Assembly (NCBI GenBank): GCA_024305405.1 | Contig: JAKNDB010000068.1 | Span: 11,467,501 to 11,531,500, forward strand | Direction of reading: 5' to 3' | Origin: Dirofilaria immitis | Taxonomy: Eukaryota; Nematoda; Chromadorea; Rhabditida; Onchocercidae | Length of the DNA stretch: 64,000 bases | Shown here: positions 45,905-64,000 of the stretch, in pieces | Numbering within the stretch: position 1 is the first letter of the stretch | Layout of the letters: each line of letters starts with the position of its first letter | Notes under the pieces: generated by a model | Databases searched by the model: none | Seen by the model: only the letters and a program-made list of their open reading frames with translations | What the model was told of the DNA's origin: nothing | Program-made: the position numbers and the translations under genes

Positions 45905-47188
45905 TGCGTAAAAATTTAGCGCAAATTTTCTCTTCCGAAATTATTCTCTGTAAGAATGATATCTGATTCTTTCTTAATAATTTGAAATTCTCATCAAATT
46001 ACGTCATTTCATATTATGCATATATCACAGCGTACAATGTCCTGAAAAAATTCAGATTTTAATTGGAACAAATATTTAAACATCGATATATTAAATAATC
46101 GACATATCAGACGTTATTCAAATCCCAATTAATACTTCTTATATTCATTGAAAAGAACGGATTCTCTTTTAACCCACTCTTCTCGTTAATTTATATCTTC
46201 GTATATTTCTTGGTGAAATAAACGAAAATTATTGATAAAACCATAAAAATGACTAGCTAAGTAAAGAAGCATACTGATTGCTTAAATCAAAATTAAACAT
46301 CTAATTTATAAACTCAACCACTTTTTGAAATATTCTAAACGTCAATCTTGCAATATCTTAGAAATTTGTGAATCAACTAAAAAATTCATTTTCGATATTT
46401 TTCGCCCTACGCGTAAACTATTCAGCTGATTCTTTCTTCTCATTCTATTTCTCCTACTTCTTATATCGAATTCATTGACGTTGATTAATGATCAACGAAA
46501 ACAATGCTTCGGATCGAAATTTTATAACATTAAAATATTTGCGGATAACTTTTTATTACTTAAATCTAATAGATAAGATTAAAAATATTCTCCTTACATA
46601 ATTTACGATCAAACAACATTTGCTCTATTGTTAACATAACATAATTAAGTGGCCTTGCATCTACCAATATATTTCATAGCTTGACAATCCCAAATAATTA
46701 ATTTATATTTATGCAAATATTAAAATATAGGATTCAAATGAAAATACAATTTTAGCATATTGTAACGACACTAAGGTAATATCACATGAAGATAATTAGT
46801 GAGAATTATAAATTAAGTTCGTTTCTCCTTAAATAGATGAAGTTTGCTATTGAATGTGATTGACGTTAAAACGTGATAATTTCGTGAGTGACATTTGGAA
46901 AATTTTAGAAATTAAAGAAAAAGGGAAGTTATAGCAAAGAAAGGAATGACGTTATCTGAAACAAATATTATCTGAAATAATGACTGATATTGATAGAAGA
47001 ATGATATGAATTAGCATATTTTATCTCCGTCTAAATTTGTTACTAACATTATCGACTCTTATCTTGAAAAGCGGAAGATGCAGAACAAATAATAGAAATA
47101 TCTTGACAAAAAAAAGGGCGAATAATAAATCAAAAATGGCATTTAGGAACAACGCATTTTATTATTATATCTCGAACAACCAAACAAA
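45905..47188. other. Intergenic region, ADS-1 3' end to NAXD start
   Basis: About 1.3 kb between two minus-strand genes. No exon-like frame beyond the ADS-1 tail. It should contain the ADS-1 3' UTR and the NAXD promoter. Nothing specific can be assigned. Confidence 0.55.
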
Positions 47189-53202
<6,014 letters not shown>

Positions 53203-54878
53203 TTCAAATACTTCCGATAAACTGTATAGAATGTATATAAATCTAACAAATCTGTAATAATTGTTCCTTACAAATTTTTTGAAATTAATGAAGAAATTTT
53301 CGAAAAGTAAAAGGTAAAAAATTAAGGAAAAGAAGAAAATAAAGGTGAAGAAAAAAAGTATACTGACTCATTGAATCAACCACCTAAATACATCATTTTT
53401 TTTTCTTTAATCTTTCGTCGTTAGTATCAGTTACAAAAATTGTTAACATTATTAATAACGAATAGAAGGGACGCAATAATGGGAGAAAGGAAAGAAAGGA
53501 CGGAAGGAAGGAAAAAGTAATTTCTTTTTCTACTGGAATTGAAAAACTATAATTTTAAGATAGAAACTTATAATTTTAACTTTTCAAATGATTATATTTT
53601 TAGTCGACTATTAATTAATCACTAACGGTCAGCAATTAATTAAAAACCATCGACGACTAACTTATATTCACTTTAATTCAAACAAATAGAATCATAATTT
53701 TTGTAACTATAATTAGAAATAGATTCAACCAATTAATTCTCATAATTACATTTGTAAATAAAGTTAGCAACAAAAGTATTTAATCAAAATTATCATAGAA
53801 ATAAAACAAAACTCAAATTGATATTAAAATGTATATGCAAAAATGATAAATTATAAATTAAATACCAATAAAATAGACTGAAATACTCTTTTTGTATAAC
53901 TTTCACATACAAACAAAGAGACAAAAAAAGAAAAGAATTCCGTTAATCACATGTGAGTATACAGTGAAATATTTCGCAATTCATATTTCCTTCTTGTGTT
54001 TGTCCATTCTAACTAATCGGTATTTGTTTTTAATTTGTTAACTATAAATTACAATTCCCAAAACTAATAGCGAAATATTTTATTTTGCTAAGCAATTTCA
54101 AACTTTATAAGCTTTATATTCTAAAATAATCACGTTCATCATAAATATTGCAATATTTAAAAAGGAAATGGAAAATCATTATCAGTGATAACATAATCCA
54201 ACCTAACGTAATTTTTAATTTTTACCGAATAATCAAGAATGGAAGGAATAAAAGCAAAGAAACCTCCCCAAAGAAATTAACATCTCAATTTTTCCCTTTC
54301 AACTTCAATCTACATTGCAGAAGTACCCACACGTAGTTTTCTAAAAAGTATAACCGGTACTGCATCATTCAGCGAGGAATACTTCGATTAAGGACCAGCC
54401 TTCGATCCCCAAAATTAATCGCTGTCCCCTCAAACAACAAACATGCACATTTCACATATCCGATACTTAATTTCAAAGCAGTTGATGAATATTACATCTA
54501 TACCTGTCCATCTCTCATTTTCAAGGTCCAATTTTCAGATGTCAGCAGTCCCCGTCAGTCAAACACTCATGATTTAGAGATATATTTTAATTCTGAAACT
54601 GATCGGAAAAGCAACACAAAGTTTGAACACTCAAACTTACATTTCTTAAATAATAGAAGTGCTATATACCATTTATTCATTACTTTTATCCCTTAGAAAA
54701 CCAGAATTTCATTTCCCGAAACATTGTCATATCGTCAAGCCAATTATAAAATCTAAATGTACAACGACAAGAAACCATTGTATAAAAATTGACAACATTT
54801 ATTCAGAAAAACTCAATTCAATTTCAAACAACACAAAAAGGGATAACGAAAAATAAAAAACAGAAAATCATCCGCCAC
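53203..54878. other. Intergenic region, RPL12 3' end to ADS-1 start
   Basis: AT-rich near both ends, with a moderately GC-richer segment at about 54330-54560 that may be the ADS-1 promoter. No family-like frame; short plus-strand frames at 54148 and 54659 have no recognisable similarity. Confidence 0.5.
54798..54803 (-). terminator. Poly(A) signal AATAAA of rpl-12
   Basis: TTTATT on the plus strand, read AATAAA on the minus strand, 76 bases past the RPL12 stop. Spacing suits a short ribosomal-protein 3' UTR. Confidence 0.5.
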
Positions 54879-57021
<2,143 letters not shown>

Positions 57022-57606
57022 TGTTCGGGAGACACTTCCAAGAGCAAATCGAATAATCTAGAACTCACCTTTTTCAATGACCTAAAATTACAAACATAAT
57101 GGACCCTAATGCAACTCGTACATCCCTACTGCAATCCTCAGCTTATTCTACACGCCCCAGCCTCTTCGGGTCGTTCCTCCATCATCACATCCCGCGACAA
57201 CTTGTAGAATTGATAATAAGAAAACCAGTCTGTATAGAAATAGAGAATGTATGGATTATAATCACATGGCCTTTCTACCCCTATTTTATAGAACAAAATA
57301 ATGGATTCGATAATTATTTGCATCGGTATAACCAACTGCCAAAATGGATCTTCTAATTTCTGATTGCAACAATATCAATTATTCTTTCATTGGACAGCCA
57401 ATCATTGAAATATGCATCCTTCATGGATTCGCAATTAATAACTAATGGATCAAGAGTACAATTTGAAGTACACAGAATTTTTCTTTTTTAAATTCCGCAG
57501 ATAAACAACGCATTATTTACATTTGTAAACAAACAGTATAATTTCGACAGATTCTCAAAGAAGCAATATTAAAGCCAATATCTTAACAACTCAAATAAAG
57601 AAGTTA
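57022..57606. other. Intergenic region, CAF1 3' end to RPL12 start
   Basis: Contains the rpl-12 5' flank. A GC-richer segment at about 57095-57200 lies just upstream of the RPL12 ATG and is the best promoter candidate. Overlapping short frames on both strands here have no family similarity. Confidence 0.5.
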
Positions 57607-59679
57607 TCACGCTGCTTCTGGTGTCGATGATTGTTGTGGTTCCGGAGTAGATGATGAGTCCGCAATCTGCACAAATGGTGCACCTGATGAAAGCGTATTC
57701 CCAAGACCATACAAATGTCCTTCTACTGTTGGCGCCACCTGAAGAAAATGTTATTTTTTTAAATCAATGAATCAAAATTAACATAAAAATCTTGTCTGTG
57801 ACTATTGCGTAATATAGAGAAATATAAAGTCCAATGCATCATGGATCTATCATCAAGCTAGCTAAGACTGTAGAGAGAAATGAAGAAAACATTGCAAACA
57901 AGTGTCAGCAATTCTTATCTCAGGTCTAATTTTCGATAAATCCTACGACCAAGGAACTTGTTTCTTGTCCTCTTCACTGCGATATATTGATGTCTCCATT
58001 GCGAAAATAACATTTGACAAAAAAATCACCTGATTCCAAGTATCCTCAAAAAGCGCTCTTTAATTTTGAAAAATGTTTGCGCAGTGAGCAATGAATCAGA
58101 ACCCGCTTGATGTTGCTGTCCTTTTCGAATTACTTTCAATTGATCAGCAAGCTAAAAATTATGCAACAGAGCTAAAATATGCGAAGATTATGAAAAATTT
58201 TCGTAAGTTTTCAATCGTTAACCTTTTAAAAGCCTGAAAAACTCGAACGTTTGAAAAAAAGGTGAATCGCTAGAGGAAAGGCAAATTGTTTCTCTCACTG
58301 ATGCAAGTAGATTTTACGCAAAATTGAAGGGCAAATTTGAAGGATATTATTACTTAAGGAATGTATGATCAGTCAGTCTAGCCGGAATAAACTGTACTAG
58401 TATTGCATGTCTCGAAAATATTTGCTATATTATTGTTACTATCTCAATAATTCACAGCCAAATACAGTGAAAAGCAAAAGTAATAATTGCAAACCTCTTG
58501 CAAACCGCCTCTTAGTTTTGCGTTCACCAAGCCTGGGTGTTTCAATAGCATTTTTAGATCATAACTACATGGGAAAAGTTTACGATGATATTGAAAAATT
58601 GCGATTCTTCTTTCGGCAATTCCGAAAGTAGAATAGAACGCATGAGGTATCCGAAATCGTAACCACTATGAAACGTTAACCAGGTGATATGTTCGTCAAC
58701 AATTAAGCCAGATGTTGTAAGCAGTTCACCAAAATCTGCCATCCGTATCCCTTCAATCTACAAATACAAAATTTGAATAAATTCTAGCGAGTTTGAATTA
58801 TTCATTAAAACTCTTGCAATGAAAACTTTCACATTTTACAAAACATACAGTATTAGCGTCAACTAGATAAAATGATCTGATCTAGATGTTTTACCATTAA
58901 GATGTAATTATATAAACAAAGTTAGGAAAACGCGCTGTCGAAATGCCCTATGCATGTCAAAATGCAAAAAAAGGATATTTAATTAACTATCTACTGATAA
59001 TCGTATCCAATTCTTCTCAATTATATTTATAATATTTCTTTTCAACTATTTTTTTAAATGTTTCAAATAGTTAACCTATTAACTTCGCTTCACTTTTAAA
59101 ACTTACCTGATGTCGCCCAAAATCTATACCGGCATTACGTAGTAAATCGACGCTATCTTGCGAATACATATCGTCATTTAAGGAAAATTGGAAGTTGAAC
59201 TGCCATACATCACCCGTCGGTGGCATGTTACCATCTTTATCTAACAAAGCGAATCCAACTTGGATAAGCTTTAACATATTTACATTACAAGAAACCTGAA
59301 AAAAGTGGACTGAAGTCTTAGTTACGAATATTTTATATATTTAAGACAATTAATTTTGCAAACAAAAAAAACAAAGCAATCCAAGGAACAACAGAGAGCA
59401 ATTACCTGCTGGTAGTTGAAGTCCTCTTTACTCTTGAATTGTCCTAAAGGAGTAGCAACTACACCTGGAAACTCCGTATCCATTGCAACAAATGGGTAAT
59501 CTTTGACTGTATCTCGTATCCTTTTGAACTCCTGGGAAACTTATTTTTACATATTATGTAAAATTTAGCTTAAAATATTTAGAAAAAATGGTCACAATTT
59601 CTATAAGAGTTATGAGGAATCTCACCTCTTCCAGATTGTTCGCCCAAACATCATGAATTTTCACCTCGAGATCGTTCAT
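57607..59679 (-). CDS. ccf-1: CCR4-NOT deadenylase subunit CAF1 (CNOT7/8 type)
   Basis: Poly(A)-specific 3'-5' exoribonuclease that shortens mRNA tails in the cytoplasm. Exons in transcript order: 59626-59679, 59406-59531, 59107-59295, 58495-58757, 58030-58151, 57607-57738; restored length 295 aa. DEDD-family catalytic acids are visible: MDTEFPG (Asp, Glu), SGYDFGY (Asp) and QAGSDSLLT (Asp). Other landmarks: KIHDVWANNLEEEFKRIRDT, ALLDKDGNMPPTGDVWQFNF, DFGRHQ and GHLYGLG. The C-terminal 25 residues are Ser/Thr/Gln/Pro-rich and lineage-specific. Two bases are missing: five A at 58594-58598 and five A at 58048-58052, where six are needed in each. Without the first fix, the frame after QFF turns to nonsense. 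The ATG (MNDLEVKIHDVW) was chosen for frame and position. The neighbour upstream is the site-2 protease. Confidence 0.95.
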
Positions 59680-60365
59680 TCATGCAGATTTTCTATCTCC
59701 AAAAATCTCGTCAATAAAAATTAATTTTCTGCAATTAAATATTAATGAAAGATCCTCATCTCTCCAATTTCTAAATGTCTTTTTTTGGGAAATATAGCCC
59801 AATACTTGTAAAAATCAATCGATAGAATTTCATCACTAAAATTTCTCAGAATACATTTTTAACATCAAATAAATTCAACATTCCATTCGTCATGATAGTA
59901 GAGTATAAACTTTCAATGGAAAAAAGTGAAAGAATGAGAGAAAACTTAATCTATTTAACTATGTCTTATTGCCTGTAACTATATGCTCGTCTAAAGTCAA
60001 AATTCGGTGTCTGATAAAACTAAACCATAAGTTTGTCATAAAATACGTTAATGTTTATCCCTAACAAACATATCCCTAATAAATAAAGAAGGAATATTGT
60101 GAATTTTTAAAATACGTGAAACAGATTAAACAAAAATTGATTTCAACGATTATTTAATGAAGACTTTATACAACAAAACATAACACGAATCAAATTTTCA
60201 ATTTAAAATTTAATTTTTTGTTGATAATGGAACAAAAAACCCGTACAATATACAGAAATAATACAACATTAAATCAGTCTACTGATTTAAGAAATCAAAT
60301 TCAAAATTTAGGAAAAGTTTGAAACATCAAATTACAATTGAAATCAGGAAAAGCAAAAAAATACT
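59680..60365. other. Short gap between site-2 protease and CAF1 genes
   Basis: About 690 bases, AT-rich, no exon-like frame. It separates two minus-strand genes, so it holds the protease 3' UTR and the CAF1 5' flank or trans-splice region. Confidence 0.55.
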
Positions 60366-63300
60366 CTATACAGTATGTTTATATAGTTTCCATACCGCAA
60401 TAGTGAAATTTATAGCTAAGAGTATCGTTCCATATATTAAACTAATTCGTTTCACTAATCGTCGTCTCCTAAACAAGTATATAAATACAATTATTTTTTT
60501 CGAGTCGATTCTAATTTAAAATTAACTGGCAAACAAAAGTTTTTTAAAAATGGCGACTAGGCGACTAGTCATATACTTGAACTGTAAAAATTGTGAATTT
60601 AATTCAGTTGAAGTCTTCCTGGAATCCAACAGTACGAAGCAAGAAAGAAGTTGCAGGAAACTTTAAAAAAATTGAAGGAAAAAACCAGGCTCATTTTCCG
60701 TTCTTTCTGCAATTCCTGTTCCCTTTTTTATATCCTTCGAATTGCACTATGAACGATTTATATTTCAAAAATCTGAGGGTTTAAAACACAGTTAATTATA
60801 TAGTTATTAACAAAATTAAAATTTTTCAAAACACTTTTTTAGAATTCAAAATCCATTTTCAATTAAGAATAAAGTAAAATAAAAAACCTTGATCTCAACT
60901 TGCTGAATATAAAATCCACAAAATTAAAGCAAATATACTGCCCATCAAGATAAATGCAAGGCATGGCATTGATAACAGCAAATGCTAGAAAATCAGATAA
61001 AAATTAAAAATTGCAAATTGACGAATTTGAAATATTGTCAATTTAATAGAGAACTTACGAAATTAATAATTTTTAAGTAAACAAAAAGAACAAACCAAAT
61101 GAGAATGTGAAGAGATATTTTGCAAATAATTCAATGAAATAAGGTAACAGTGTTGAAAAAATTGGTAACCGTGGCACATAACTGCTCATTTGCAGATCGA
61201 ATTCCAACTATAAAAATATAAAAGTTCCCAAGAAAACAAGACTGATTATTAAAATATGCAAATTTTTCCGCTAAAAAATATTTCTGTTTTAAAAATTATC
61301 AAAATAAATTCTCAAAAAAAGTACGAAGCGTGATTTCTTGTTTTATTTGAATCCAATCTGAGAATGACAAACTATTCGAATTAAATTTAATCACTATTAT
61401 TATTTCTTTCCTCATCAAAAAAATTAGATTATTTTCTTTGACGCAACTTGTTGTGAAAACAATAAATTTAACTAATGTTTTGATGGAAATAGATCTTAAT
61501 AGTGACTTCTACTTTTCTTCTCCAGTTTTTTACCGAGATTATTGAAAGGTCATATTCAAGCATTACCTCCTTGATGTAACCCACATAAAGAACTAGACGC
61601 GATGTATTTTCTGTCGAAATCCTCATAAATGACATATTACCCAGAAGAGCAGGGAAAACACAGGAAGAATGGGGAGTTGCCAAAGTTTGATTTATAACTA
61701 TGCAATTTTCAGTAGAACTACAAGACTTCAATTCTGCAAAATTCCAGTTATAGTCTTATATAATTCAATTTTCATAAATTCTATTGCAAAGCTTCAAAAA
61801 TTTAACTTGTAAATTTCGCTTTTGTTAGAAATTTCAAAATTAATTGAAAGTAGTCCTCAACGAACCTGCTACATACCTCGCTGATAAACATGCGCATATT
61901 TTTGCCGAAAAATATTCCAACAATTCATGATTTTGTTCTTTAGCTAAATTCTATAAACATTTAAAGCAATGTTGAAAAAACATTACAGAATTTTACTAAT
62001 TCTGCCTCATAATAGATGGAAAGAAATAATAAGAGATTATTTCGTGACTGACTTGAAACAAACCAACTTCGAGTAAAATTTAAATTCAAATTCATCGATA
62101 ACCTCGTTATAAACATAAATGTAAACAACTATTGAAAGTACGAAATATACATTTTTCGATAGAATTCATCCAATCACGTACATAAAAACACATATGTGAA
62201 GCCGAATTATTCCATGTTGAATTTTGACAACAGTCCAATTCATTTTCAACTAATTTCATCTAAAGTGAATGACGATTTTCCGCTGTAATACTATTACAGC
62301 TAATTTAAACAGTATTTTATTTGCATTTGTAATGAATCCATATTTCTTCTATGTTTTTCTATTTTACCAAAGAAAATTACATTCACTAATGGTCGAAAGG
62401 AATAAGTTAATTAGCAACTAAAAAGCCAAATAATGCAACGGCCAATATTACCAGTCTGAAAGGACACAATAAATTCCGTTCTACAAGTAATAATCAAATT
62501 CAGTAATGTCTACTTCTATACAAGATAATATGACAATAATTCAATAATACCAACTGAAAACGTAACCTCATTTGCAATATTTTTCGCAATTACGTCATCC
62601 GGCACGCAAAATCCCAAATTTGTGTACTTCATTATCTTCATACAGCGCTTCCAATCATTAACATTGGTTACATTGCAATCATTTATTGCCCGGACAACAG
62701 TGGCCTTATGTAAGCCATTTGCTCCCGACAGGGGAGAATCCTTTGAATATCTGAAATCCATAAAAATTTATTGCCCGAATAATAATGTTCTTACTTTTCT
62801 AGAATTTCACCATACAACCATTAAATAAATTTAGCTAATTATAGTAATATCTAGTCAAAATATATTTGCTGATAAATGTTTACAAAACAGTTCACTGACC
62901 GATAACGCAAATCTTTTTGAGACAGATACTTGAAGTCTCATTCGGAGCCATCATTAAATTCATTATTCCTTTACTCTTTCCCATAAAATTAATGCTACTT
63001 ACAACAAAAAAATTTTATCAAACTTATATGAATAATCTTAAATGATTCAAAAATAATGAATCATTTATTTTCATAACAAAAATTTATGATTCAAAGAACC
63101 TTCAATATAAACGCCCGCGTTAGAAATAAACAATGGTGAAACAATAAAAGAAGTAGATTCATAAAGCATCCATGCAAATAATGCAAGCACTAAATTATGC
63201 CACACACCAGCACAACTGATTCTCAGTTTTTGAAGTGGAGATAAACGCCCTAAACAGAATCAGTGATGATACATCAAGCGTAAGACTCAATTAATATTCG

Positions 63301-63894
63301 AATGATAAGTCATTGTACTAGCATTTCTTTTTGAAGTCGTTTTACTTTCAACAAAACATATCCCACCTCAAAAAAGCTTTTTTTTAATATTTCAGCTCAA
63401 ACAGAAATTTGTATAACTTCGTAAAATTCTTCAAAAATGATAAAATTTTTGGCTTCATGAAATAATACTTGAAACTTATTTATTCGTACAATTTACAACG
63501 TACATTTATAAAATTAATCGTTATTTAGATGGATGAAAAATTTCCACATTTGATTAAAATTATGAAGAAATTAATTTTTTCGAAATAGTGTACGCACAAA
63601 TAGCAAAAACTTACGCACTGCAGTAGCATCCACTTCAACGTAGGCACCAAGACATAGAGCGAAAAGGATGAAACTCATATTTGTAACCGGGACATTGGTA
63701 TTTAATGCCGCCAACATATGTCCCATTTCGTGAACTACTGCCGCGATTAATAAAATTCCAATATACAGTGGCACTTGTGACCACGGAATATTCCAGCCGG
63801 GTATCACAAACTTCAGACCCTCTGAAAGTGAAACAAATTCTGTACTTTTCAGTATTTTACTAAGGTCAATATTCAGTCGTCTGATCTTAAACAT
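60366..63894 (-). CDS. mbtps2: Site-2 protease (MBTPS2, M50 family), 5' end incomplete
   Basis: Intramembrane zinc metalloprotease of the Golgi that releases SREBP- and ATF6-type factors after site-1 cleavage. Exons in transcript order: 63615 to 63821 or further, 63100-63249, 62567-62750, 62182-62259, 61877-61950, 61567-61733, 61096-61207, 60888-60984, 60366-60468. Zinc motif HEMGH sits in a hydrophobic segment (ILLIAAVVHEMGHMLAAL). LRISCAGVWHNLVLALFAWM follows, then a PDZ-like domain (DSPLSGANGL ... CNVTNVNDWKRC) and a Cys-rich luminal loop (DCC, CACLSAR, KSCSSTENC). The third motif AVINAMPCIYLDGQ supplies the zinc-binding Asp. A last hydrophobic helix ends LYKHTV. The ATG at 63894 is doubtful; a good acceptor (cactttcag) at 63822 suggests earlier exons off the window. 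Phases mismatch at 63100/62750 and 61877/61733. Confidence 0.92.
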
Positions 63895-64000
63895 TGCAAA
63901 GGATGTTACAGAATTGTGAGCTATGTCTTATAATTGCAATAAATATAAATAATTTATTATATTTAATAATGAAAACTAATGAATCAGTAATTCTTTAAAA
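63895..64000. other. Window edge, probably intron of the site-2 protease gene
   Basis: About 105 AT-rich bases with no visible exon. Vertebrate site-2 proteases have further N-terminal membrane segments, so the missing part is expected beyond the window. Confidence 0.4.

Noticed and set aside
57099..57356. Overlapping frames on both strands upstream of rpl-12
   Set aside because: No similarity to any family, and located where the rpl-12 promoter is expected.
58565..58583. A 19-base intron (gtaaac ... gtag) in the CAF1 gene that would repair the frame
   Set aside because: Too short for nematode splicing. One missing base at 58594-58598 restores the conserved sequence continuously through this stretch.

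Overview
The window looks like a nematode nuclear genome segment, most likely a clade III spirurid/filarial worm. It is very AT-rich and has small to medium introns with short T-rich 3' splice sites. The gene products include nematode-type troponin T, CAF1, RPL12, SPOP and alkyl-DHAP synthase. I see no bacterial, viral or transposase genes, and no rRNA, tRNA or CRISPR array. The species call is inference. The gene identities rest on reading translated exons against families I know.

Layout. 1-2278: microsatellite-rich flank. 2279-5424 (+): SPOP-type MATH/BTB ubiquitin-ligase adaptor. 6356-11697 (+): ABCG half-transporter. 13242-17193 (-): troponin T. 19691-27184 (-): F-BAR/SH3 protein of nostrin type with a 38-bp minisatellite in its last intron; a separate candidate exon lies at 31150-31347 (-). 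31348-39974: about 8.6 kb without a recognisable gene, full of trinucleotide repeats and hairpins. 39975-41965 (+): small BAR-domain protein. Then five genes in a row on the minus strand: NAD(P)HX dehydratase (42622-45904), peroxisomal alkyl-DHAP synthase (47189-53202), ribosomal protein L12 (54879-57021), CCR4-NOT deadenylase CAF1 (57607-59679) and a site-2 protease (60366 to the window edge, 5' end missing).

The genes do not form one pathway. They cover ubiquitination, muscle contraction, membrane curvature, metabolite repair, ether-lipid synthesis, translation, mRNA decay and membrane-protein processing. The same-strand run site-2 protease / CAF1 / RPL12 has gaps of under 700 bp and may be partly co-transcribed.

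One sequence-wide property matters to any reader. Most multi-exon genes contain single-base frame breaks, nearly all -1 and nearly all in short homopolymers. The same pattern hits RPL12 and CAF1, which cannot plausibly be dead, so I read the breaks as assembly errors and not pseudogenes. Restoring the frame gives family-typical lengths (RPL12 165 aa) and exposes an SKL peroxisomal signal at the end of the alkyl-DHAP synthase. Two genes, SPOP and the BAR protein, are intact as given.
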